Shown: positions 9,192 to 14,407 of the stretch, piece by piece
Layout: each line of letters begins with the position of its first letter
Position numbering within the stretch: position 1 is the first letter of the stretch
Assembly: GCA_028565635.1 (NCBI GenBank)
Contig: JAOXYB010032575.1
Span: 1 to 14,407 of the forward strand
Source: Phoronis ovalis
Lineage: Eukaryota > Phoronida > Phoronidae
DNA length: 14,407 nucleotides
Direction: 5' to 3'
The notes under the pieces: model-generated
Database searches by the model: none
Told to the model about the DNA's origin: nothing
What the model saw: only the letters and a program-made list of their open reading frames with translations
Translations under genes and position numbers: made by a program

Positions 9192-10626
9192 GTAATGTTC
9201 TATTTAATTAGTTAAAAAAAAATTTTGATGTAAGAACGAAATTGAATATCTTGCTAGAATTTGGCGCTTTATACATTTGTTGCTATTATTATTATTATTA
9301 CAGGTATACGGTGATGGTGCTCATCCCGATGTTGCCACTTCGTTAGGTAATATAGCATTAGTGTTTGATAAACACGGTGACTACGACAATGCATTGGCAT
9401 TTAGCCATCAATCGTTGCAGATGGAGAGGCAAATACATGGTGATGATGCTAATCCTTCTGTCGCTACCTCACTAAACAATCTAGCAGTACTGTATGAAGA
9501 CCACGGTGACTATGACAATGCAGTGATGTATCATCAGCAAGCTTTACAAATGGAGAAACAAATACACGGTGATAATGCTCATCCTTCTGTTGCGGATTCA
9601 TTAGATAATTTAGGAGAAGTATATGTCAAAAAAGCTGACTACAACAATGCCTTATCATATCACAACCAATCGTTAAAGATGAGAAACCAGATACATGGTG
9701 ATCACGCTCATCCCGATGTTGTGACCTCGCTAAATAATATAGCATTAATATATTATGAGCAAGACGACTATGACAATGCCTTGACATATTCCCTGCAATC
9801 TTTGCAGATGGAGAGACAAATATACGGGGAAGGTCCCCATGTCTCTGTTGCAACCTCATTGAGTAATATCGCTTCAATCTATGAGGAAGAGGAAGATTAT
9901 GACAATGCAATGGTATATCATCAGCAGTCCTTACATATGGAAAGAGAAATACATGTTGACGATGTTCATTCCTCCGTTGCCGACTCATTAGACAATATAG
10001 CTTTACTGTATGTCAAATTAACTGACTACGACAATGCACTATCATATCACCAGCAGTCACTACAGGTGAGGAAACAGGTGCATGGTGACGATGCTCATCC
10101 CGATATTGTGATCTCGCTAAATAATATAGCATTAGTATATGATGCGCAAGATGACTATGACAATGCATTGGCATATAAGTTACAATGTTTGCAGACGGAG
10201 AAAAAAATACACGGGGAGAATGCTCATGATTCTGTTGCAACATCATTGAATAAAATAGCTTTACTCTATGATAAAACAGGTGATTATGACAATGCAATGA
10301 CATATCATCAGCATGCTCTGCAAATGGAAAGGCAATTACATGGTGACTGTGCTCATTCAGCTGTAACCAGATCATTAGATAAAATAGCGTCAGTGTATGC
10401 TAAACAAGTTGACTATGACAATGCATTGTCGTATTACCAAGAATCATTAAAGATTAAAAGACAGATGCATGGTGATAATGATCATTCTGATATTGTAACC
10501 TCGTTAAAAAATATAGCACTAGTATATCATGAGCTAGGCGACTATGACAATGAACTGACATATCACCAACAGGCTTTACAGATGGAGGGACAGATACATG
10601 ACGATGGTGCTCAGCATTCTGTTACC
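7713..10626 (+). repeat. TPR-coding tandem array, 129-bp unit, about 22 copies with 387-bp higher-order structure
   Basis: Units start at 7713, 7842, 7974, 8103, 8232, 8361, 8490, 8619, 8748, 8877, 9006, 9135 and, after the intron, 9376, 9505, 9634, 9763, 9892, 10021, 10150, 10279, 10408 and 10537. Every step is 129 bp, except 132 in unit 2 (one extra residue, HAGDD) and the step spanning the intron. From unit 10 the units cycle through three types. B (10, 13, 16, 19) has SLQME(R/K)x(I/V) and often IAS(V/I)YEE. C (11, 14, 17, 20, 22) has YHQQ(A/S)L with SLDN(I/L). A (12, 15, 18, 21) has NALSY and HPD or HSD followed by V/I. The larger period is therefore 387 bp. Units 1-9 do not fit this cycle. 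Confidence 0.9.
9192..9303 (+). other. 112-nt phase-0 intron inside TPR unit 12
   Basis: Donor CAG|GTAATG after 9191, acceptor TTATTACAG ending at 9303 behind an ATT-repeat tract. Removing it joins ...SLEMRRQ to VYGDGAHPDVATS and restores the 43-residue register exactly. The unspliced frame ends after VMFYLIS at 9215. The equivalent position in the other units (before the conserved (I/V)HGD) carries no intron. Confidence 0.92.
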
Positions 10627-10635
10627 AGCTGTTAG
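9304..10635 (+). CDS. NTase-TPR protein, last recognised exon (TPR units 12-22)
   Basis: Continues the protein in phase 0 for 443 residues, so main exon plus this one give about 1,500 residues. It encodes the second half of unit 12, units 13-21 in full, and most of unit 22. Units have the form G-D-Y-D-N-A-L-x-Y-H-Q-Q-(S/A)-L-Q-M then HGDxAHPxVATSLNNIALVY, which is the kinesin-light-chain/TPR_12 style with paired antiparallel helices. The frame ends VTSC-TAG at 10633-10635, in the middle of a helix. Comparison with sister units shows a one-base deletion just before this stop, and repeat-like sequence continues beyond it, so the C-terminus is probably a recent truncation. Known: such TPR arrays bind peptides or proteins. 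Inferred: a variable recognition surface attached to an enzymatic head. Confidence 0.92.
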   Translation, partial: VYGDGAHPDVATSLGNIALVFDKHGDYDNALAFSHQSLQMERQIHGDDANPSVATSLNNLAVLYEDHGDYDNAVMYHQQALQMEKQIHGDNAHPSVADSLDNLGEVYVKKADYNNALSYHNQSLKMRNQIHGDHAHPDVVTSLNNIALIYYEQDDYDNALTYSLQSLQMERQIYGEGPHVSVATSLSNIASIYEEEEDYDNAMVYHQQSLHMEREIHVDDVHSSVADSLDNIALLYVKLTDYDNALSYHQQSLQVRKQVHGDDAHPDIVISLNNIALVYDAQDDYDNALAYKLQCLQTEKKIHGENAHDSVATSLNKIALLYDKTGDYDNAMTYHQHALQMERQLHGDCAHSAVTRSLDKIASVYAKQVDYDNALSYYQESLKIKRQMHGDNDHSDIVTSLKNIALVYHELGDYDNELTYHQQALQMEGQIHDDGAQHSVTSC

Positions 10636-10790
10636 ATAATATAACGTGAATATCCACAAAGTTGGCCATGACAATGCATTATCATATCATCGGTTTTCAT
10701 ACGGATAACAATGCACAGTTCAAATTTATGTGGATGGTGCTGTTCTGCTGGTGATACCTCTTATAAATAATATAACAGTAACACTCTTTC
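10636..10790 (+). pseudogene. Decayed continuation of the TPR array
   Basis: After the stop at 10635 the DNA still resembles repeat units. TTAGATAATATAACG at about 10631 matches the LDNIA coding stretch. ATGACAATGCATTATCATAT at 10668 matches the DNALSYH stretch at high identity, GTGGATGGTGCTG at about 10731 matches (H)GDGA, and CTTATAAATAATATAACAGT at 10760 matches (S)LNNIAV. The pieces are in changing frames and contain stops, with small deletions between them, so they are not translated as TPRs. The order (end of a C-type unit, then an A-type ALSYH unit) follows the cycle of the intact array. Confidence 0.75.
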
Positions 10791-11032
10791 TAGTTGCGGC
10801 TTCCCATGTTTGCCACAAGGGGGATTATAGGTCATATCACCATTTATGCAATTTATTATATGCATAAAACTATACTTATTATGTTTTGCAGAATTGAATA
10901 ATTATTTTCTACCAGTTTTGTAATTATATTACCTCTATTGATATTTATGATTTGCCTGTATTTTATCAATGGAATAAGTAAATGAACATCTTTTGTATTT
11001 TGAGTCACGGTGTTTTCATTGCTTCTCAAGTG

Positions 11033-11038
11033 AATAAA
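11033..11038 (+). promoter_or_regulatory. Candidate polyadenylation signal of the NTase-TPR gene
   Basis: AATAAA within AAGTGAATAAACC, about 400 bp after the stop codon and followed within 25-35 bp by T-rich sequence. It is the first good AATAAA downstream on this strand. AT-rich DNA produces such hexamers by chance, so the assignment is tentative. Confidence 0.35.
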
Positions 11039-11404
11039 CCATATATTCACTCACAAATGTTTTTATTTGGCACTATTGCACCTTGCATATAATTTTTGAT
11101 AAATATGAGTACTTTAATGACAAAAAGTATTTAAAAATGTGGTATAATCCAAAATTGACAAATTGTATTAAAACGTATTACTATATAATTTCACAAGACA
11201 TATAAATGGTAGTTCAAGACTCGAAGGTCAGTAAGGGCAAACGGTAGGATTACACTTTTGTCAAAAAGCACTGTTTTGTGACTGCTTGCAGTTATCGTCG
11301 GTTAAAAATGGGCCGGTGTCATATATGCGGCCGAGTCCTATGATTCAATTGTCCTAGGGCCTTGTGTTTTAAAACTGAGCAGACTCTAAGTTTTGATTTT
11401 CAGG

Positions 11405-11686
11405 GTCCTATGGACTCCCACTCTCCGAAATCAGATGTCCTACGGACGCTCATTATTGAAACAAGGAGACCTAGGACACCATGTCGTAAGTTTTTAGTGT
11501 CCTAGGGCAGTATATTTTAATTCTCAGTGTCCTATAGGACGTTCAGTCATTTACCGAAACACAGCGTCCAAGGTGTACACCTTGAAAAGGGACTTCTGCT
11601 TTCAGAGAAAGAGTGTCCGTAGGACACTTGGTTTCAGAGACTGGGCGTCCGTAGCCCAGTCTCTGAAACCTGGCGTCCCAGGACGC
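11405..11686. repeat. Cluster of short palindromes around GTCCTA/TAGGAC
   Basis: At least eight palindromes in about 280 bp: GTCCTATGGAC (11405-11415), GTCCTACGGAC (11437-11447), GACCTAGGAC (11468-11477), GTCCTATAGGAC (11529-11540, perfect), CAAGGTGTACACCTTG (11569-11584, perfect 16-mer), AGTGTCC-GTA-GGACACT (11612-11628), a 17-bp stem with 7-nt loop (11630-11670) and GCGTCC-CA-GGACGC (11673-11686). GTCCTAGGG also occurs at 11351 and 11499. Most share a GTCC...GGAC core with different loops. Confidence 0.75.
11630..11670. repeat. Perfect 17-bp stem-loop
   Basis: GGTTTCAGAGACTGGGC (11630-11646), loop GTCCGTA (11647-11653), then the exact reverse complement GCCCAGTCTCTGAAACC (11654-11670). It is the longest inverted repeat of the palindrome cluster and its loop carries the GTCC motif of its neighbours. 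It could be a fold-back element core or a small hairpin RNA; nothing shows that it is transcribed. Confidence 0.8.
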
Positions 11687-11954
11687 TAAAATATGTAGGA
11701 CATTGTCCTTCATTACACCGGTTTAGACGAGATATCCATGGTCATGAATTAAATACAGATCAATATAGTGTTATTGTCTCATTGCACAAAATTGATAAGA
11801 TACGTACATCTGGTGGCAAGTGACCAGCCTGATTACTAAATATGCGAGATATCCTTTTAAGTGTTTTCAAAGATTAATACTAAATTATTGACTTTGACAC
11901 TACTTGTCTATAGTGGAAAAAAAGACTAAACCATATCGTCCATATCGTGAGGTT

Positions 11955-12190
11955 CATAGAGGAGAGGGTAGGGGGTACAATGCTCGCACTTAAAAAAAAA
12001 AAAAAAAAACGGCTCTCGAAAAGAAAACGGTCGCCAAAAAAATACAACCAAAAAAAAAAAAACGTCGCCAAAACCCACAATAGTACACTAAATTATGCAT
12101 AATAATGTTTGCCAAAAGACAATGCTCGCTGCTCGCACTTAACAGACCAAATGCTCGCTGCTCGCGATACCCCCCCTACAGCCCTCATAG
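11955..12190. mobile_element. Possible small element with imperfect inverted ends and GCTCGC repeats
   Basis: The left end CATAGAGGAGAGGGTAGGGG and the reverse complement of the right end, CTATGAGGGCTGTAGGGGGG, are similar with gaps. Inside, AATGCTCGCACTTAA near the left end recurs near the right end as AATGCTCGCTGCTCGCACTTAA-like sequence (12121 on) and once more before the right end (about 12150). The middle is A-rich, with runs of about 19 and 13 A. No target-site duplication is clear and no coding sequence is present. It may instead be a simple GCTCGC minisatellite with A-tracts. Confidence 0.35.
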
Positions 12191-12340
12191 AGATAATTGA
12201 CAATTTTACTATTACATTAGTACAGCACTAAAAGTATGTTATTAACAAAATTATAATGGTTTTTAAATGAAAATGGAAATATATAAAATTGACTGAGTGT
12301 GATAGAGTATCGCTATAATAATAATAGCCCCCTCTGACGA

Positions 12341-12379
12341 CTCTAATAATCACCCTGATCGAGGAGGCAATTTAATTTG
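12341..12379. repeat. Dispersed repeat fragments, copy 2
   Basis: 12357-12379 matches 4138-4160 at 21 of 23 bases. Directly before it, CTCTAATAATCACCCT (12341-12356) matches CTCTAATAATCGCCCT at 13015-13030 at 15 of 16 bases, and AATAATCACC recurs near 13045. The three places may be pieces of one interspersed element family. Confidence 0.45.
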
Positions 12380-13014
12380 AAGACCCTTTGAATTAATACG
12401 GAATTATACGCCAACACATTTTAATACATTGATCATGGATGTGGGTAGTTGATTTGCTTTTTCTGGATGATGTATTGGCACTTAAAGGGCCGTTGGGTCT
12501 TTAAAGAAATACATTTTATTTTCTTTCAGTTTCTTTGGTAAGCTTTTCGGCTCGTAAAAGGAACTAATCACCACCGATAATATATTTGGCAGAGAACGAG
12601 AACGGCCGGAGGTGATTTACGTTTTTCGCCAGTCAACTTTCACAATAATTGTGCTTCCACGGTGAGCAAGCTAAGATGGTATATTACTACAGAAATTTCT
12701 CTTGGTCATACAAACAATCTGACTATTCTAAGGGTACATACAGCATTAATCACAGTCATGCTCGTTTTCAGCCACCTCCAGGGGTGTTCACCTTCAGTTT
12801 CAGGAAACTTTACAATACAAATGGTGTACATTTGATTTATTCTTCTTTATAAATGCAAAATGTTTGCATAAGAATTTCTGACAAATATATATTAAAGTCA
12901 ATTTATTGTTAAATTATAGTTTTTTTTAGTCTTCTTGACTGATGCATCGCAAAAAAAATCTGAAAAATATTAAATATTCATGTCAGGAGCACAAAAAGTC
13001 AATAATGTCACCCT

Positions 13015-13030
13015 CTCTAATAATCGCCCT
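13015..13030. repeat. Dispersed repeat fragment, copy 3
   Basis: CTCTAATAATCGCCCT, one mismatch from 12341-12356. A further TAATAATCACC follows about 20 bp downstream. It is short, so homology is likely but not certain. Confidence 0.4.
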
Positions 13031-13196
13031 CTGGAAACATTTTTTAATAATCACCAACGGCTATTGTTTCAGGAAATAAGATAGTTTTTTCATTGCCTGA
13101 AACAATGTATCGCTGAATGTATTGATAGCACTTAGCCTAGATACAATTTCAAACCTTGGAACATACCAGGGGAGGCAACTGCAGTAGGGCTGGACC

Positions 13197-13329
13197 TAGT
13201 CCTAGCTTTATGACCCTACTATCTTGCCTACCTAGCTTTATGACCCTACTATCTTGCCTACGGCAACGTAGGGTCCCTACGTTGCCGTAGGCAAGATCAT
13301 CTTGTAGTAGGGTCATAAAGCTAGGACTA
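13197..13329. mobile_element. 133-bp fold-back/MITE-like element with 24-bp perfect terminal inverted repeats
   Basis: The left end (13197-13220, beginning TAGTCCTAGCTTTATGACCC) is an exact 24-bp inverted copy of the right end (13306-13329). At the centre, 13251-13273 and 13275-13297 form a second perfect stem of 23 bp around one T, so nearly the whole element folds on itself. The left arm carries a perfect 30-bp tandem duplication (13201-13230 equals 13231-13260), and the right arm has 8 extra bases between its two stem parts. GGCTGGACC stands directly outside both ends (13188-13196 and 13330-13338), as expected of a 9-bp target-site duplication. A 9-bp duplication points to a Mutator-like source of mobilisation, but superfamily assignment is inference. 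It has no coding capacity. Confidence 0.8.
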
Positions 13330-13340
13330 GGCTGGACCCT

Positions 13341-13693
13341 GAATCGCCATTTAGATATCAGGCTCGTTTCCCGGTCTCGTTTCCACCATGAGGAAATCGG
13401 CCCCGGGCGGGAAATCGGCGTTCTATTCTGATAAAAGTAACTGTGTTTTGCTTAAATATTTGTGTTTAAGACCTACCAAAGAAAAAATAGATTTGGCACG
13501 ATCATCATCAGCGCCCTCTAATAACTGTTCTATTATCGGCGCACATGACCTTGAAGTTCAAGGTTCCTGCGGGTGGATTTATCATACCCTGGTTCATCTT
13601 CTTCATTTTATCAATGCTAGTTCGTAATGTTAATCTGAAGTTCAATTTGTATTAAGTGTCACTTTTACTTTTGAAAATTGCATCTTAACCAAA
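13341..13693 (+). promoter_or_regulatory. Promoter/5' UTR region of the malic enzyme gene
   Basis: A GC-richer stretch just upstream of the malic enzyme start. It contains GGAAATCGGC twice (13392 and 13410), an E2F-like GCGGGAAA (13407-13414) and a nuclear-receptor-type palindrome (13546-13566). An ATG in good context (CCACCATGA, 13388) opens 79 codons with no recognisable product. This is more likely a chance frame or a 5' UTR uORF than a gene. No TATA box is evident. Confidence 0.5.
13546..13566. promoter_or_regulatory. Palindromic pair of ERR-type half-sites
   Basis: TGACCTTGA (13546-13554) is the exact reverse complement of TCAAGGTCA, the extended half-site of oestrogen-related receptors and similar monomer-binding nuclear receptors. 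Four bases on, TCAAGGTTC (13558-13566) is a one-mismatch half-site in the opposite orientation. The core ACCTTGAA-G-TTCAAGGT is a perfect palindrome. It lies about 130-150 bp before the malic enzyme ATG. Function is inferred only. Confidence 0.4.
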
Positions 13694-13885
13694 ATGCAAA
13701 ATATAACTAGAAGCTTATCTAGCATTGGTCGTCTGACAACCGTAGGACAATTCGGTTTAAGGTCACCAACATTTTCCACCAGTTCTGCATTATTTGTTGC
13801 CAAGAAGAAGAAGCCAAAGAAAAACCAGATTTATCATGAACGGAGTCGTGGTATTGATATTCTTAGAAATCCCCATATCAACAAG
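13694..13885 (+). CDS. Mitochondrial malic enzyme, first coding exon
   Basis: The ATG at 13694 (context CCAAAATGC) starts 64 codons ending at a consensus donor AAG|GTGAGT, phase 0. Residues 1 to about 35 (MQNITRSLSSIGRLTTVGQF and on) are rich in Arg, Ser and Thr with no acidic residue before Glu49: a mitochondrial targeting peptide. Residues 36-45 are Lys-rich. Residues 52-64, RGIDILRNPHINK, match the malic enzyme N-terminus (RG-x-x-h-h-RNPH-h-NK, normally followed by G-hydrophobic-AFT), so the exon breaks just before the conserved GMAFT-like block. Malic enzyme oxidatively decarboxylates malate to pyruvate and CO2 with NAD(P)+; the N-terminal piece cannot tell NAD from NADP use. The catalytic Tyr, Lys and metal-binding acids lie in exons right of the window. 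The unspliced frame reads on to a stop at 13912. Confidence 0.85.
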
Positions 13886-14407
13886 GTGAGTGGTATTCTA
13901 AAATTCATGTAAGCAACTTTGAAAAATGTGGTACTGACTACTGTCGGATTGTCAGACTACTGTACACTCTGTCAGAGGTAGTGTCTGACAGTAATGGGCT
14001 GTCATTGAAAAACTCAGTATTTTTTTCAGTGATTGAACACATGTTTCAAAGCAGTATATCATAACAATTGTTTACACGCATATGCTGGAAGATACTGCTG
14101 AAATTCCGTTTTACATTTTATGTCTTTTATGTCCTTGAATTAATTATTAAAGGTCATGCATGTATGTATTCAAATAAAGTAATATAATGCAGTATATTTG
14201 ACTGGCACAATAAATGCTAAGGATTAATTCGTAGTGTCAATAAACCTAGTCCTGCAAGCATGACCCTTACTTATGGACAGCCTACAGCTTGTCCGTAAGG
14301 GTCATGACCGGCTCATATTTCAGATAGGCTGAAGTTCGAAAACACTTACTTCCCTATTAAATTCCACCAAAATTTTTGCTTCTGCCTATTCCTTGACTAC
14401 TCCGCTT
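13886..14407 (+). other. Start of malic enzyme intron 1
   Basis: Begins GTGAGT after the first exon and runs to the right edge. AT-rich, no further exon seen. It holds a small hairpin, CTGTCAGA-ggtagtg-TCTGACAG (13969-13991), among repeated CTGTC motifs (13940-14005), and the fold-back relic at 14247-14306. Confidence 0.7.
14247..14306. mobile_element. Fold-back relic probably related to the element at 13197-13329
   Basis: CATGACCCTTAC (14259-14270) pairs exactly with GTAAGGGTCATG (14295-14306), and GGACA (14275-14279) pairs with TGTCC (14290-14294), with a 4-base TTAT bulge. The left part reads TAGTCCTGCAAGCATGACCC (from 14247), close to the TAGTCCTAGCTTTATGACCC that begins the 13197 element. 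The right outer end has lost its match. It is best read as a diverged member of the same small family. Confidence 0.5.

Larger units (their letters stand above)
10791..13187. other. Gene-poor region between the NTase-TPR gene and the malic enzyme gene
   Basis: No convincing coding sequence. It contains the probable 3' UTR end of the TPR gene, the palindrome cluster (11405-11686), the GCTCGC-bearing element (11955-12190), and short dispersed repeats at 12341-12379 and 13015-13030. A frame from the ATG at 12676 to the stop at 12852 (58 codons, MVYYYRNFSWSYKQSDYSKG at its start) is preceded by slightly GC-richer sequence but shows no family signal. Confidence 0.5.

Noticed and set aside
9277-9303. 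Start of a separate second TPR gene at 9277
   Set aside because: The stretch is the ATT-repeat 3' end of the 112-nt intron. Splicing 9191 to 9304 keeps the repeat register exactly, so there is one gene.
7792-9988. Long minus-strand open frames opposite the TPR exons (7792-8160, 8191-8400, 8306-8503, 8506-9117, 9626-9988; also 10013-10375)
   Set aside because: They mirror the 129-bp repeat on the coding strand: the antisense frame is open because every unit has the same codons. They show no independent family signal.
7713-10626. Regularly spaced repeats read as a CRISPR-like or satellite array
   Set aside because: The 129-bp period is a codon-preserving TPR unit with selection visible at helix positions; there are no short identical repeats separated by unique spacers.
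10856-11050. 64-codon minus-strand frame
   Set aside because: AT-driven Ile/Asn-rich translation across the probable 3' UTR end of the TPR gene; no motif.
12649-12852. Plus-strand frame (first ATG at 12676)
   Set aside because: Low-complexity aromatic and serine-rich translation with no family signal in a repeat-rich intergenic region.
13388-13627. 79-codon plus-strand frame with a good ATG context
   Set aside because: It overlaps the malic enzyme promoter region, has no recognisable domain and no homologous-looking motif. At most it is a uORF.

Overview
This is an AT-rich nuclear window from an animal, most likely an invertebrate; I cannot name the phylum. The evidence is spliceosomal introns with clean GT/AG borders, N-terminal mitochondrial presequences, long non-coding stretches, small non-autonomous DNA elements, and a large NTase-TPR gene of a kind I associate with invertebrates. 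Nothing looks bacterial: there are no operons, no Shine-Dalgarno-led genes, and the long minus-strand frames are shadows of repeats.

Left (1-~3200): the 5' part of a minus-strand gene for a mitochondrial acetyl-CoA hydrolase/4-hydroxybutyrate CoA-transferase-type enzyme. Coding exon 1 (2601-2775) carries a presequence and the start of the domain. It is followed by a 2.1-kb phase-1 intron and exon 2 (363-515). The rest of the gene lies beyond the left edge. The intron holds a self-complementary TATAGAATTC array and a 27-bp tandem duplication.

Middle (~4620-11050): one large plus-strand gene. A 3.17-kb exon (6019-9191) encodes a helical N-terminal region, a DUF294/GlnD-type nucleotidyltransferase fold with GS...D-x-E residues in place, a linker, and then tetratricopeptide repeats of 43 residues (129 bp). 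A 112-nt intron interrupts repeat 12, and a 1.33-kb exon (9304-10635) continues the array in register to about 22 units. From unit 10 on the array is built of three-unit (387-bp) higher-order blocks. A one-base deletion ends the frame in unit 22, and decayed repeat sequence follows it. The N-terminal exon upstream is only tentatively placed (4736-4861), and its reading phase does not join directly to the large exon.

Right (~11050-13690): a gene-poor stretch with a dense cluster of short palindromes (11405-11686), a possible terminal-inverted-repeat element with GCTCGC motifs (11955-12190), fragments of dispersed repeats, and a clear 133-bp fold-back/MITE-like element (13197-13329) with 24-bp perfect inverted ends and 9-bp flanking direct repeats.

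Far right (13694-14407): the first coding exon of a mitochondrial malic enzyme on the plus strand, followed by the start of its first intron. A palindromic pair of ERR-type half-sites lies about 130-150 bp upstream of its start codon.

The three genes do not form an obvious pathway. The two flanking genes are mitochondrial metabolic enzymes. The central NTase-TPR gene is the accessory-like, fast-evolving part of the window and the best candidate for undescribed biology.
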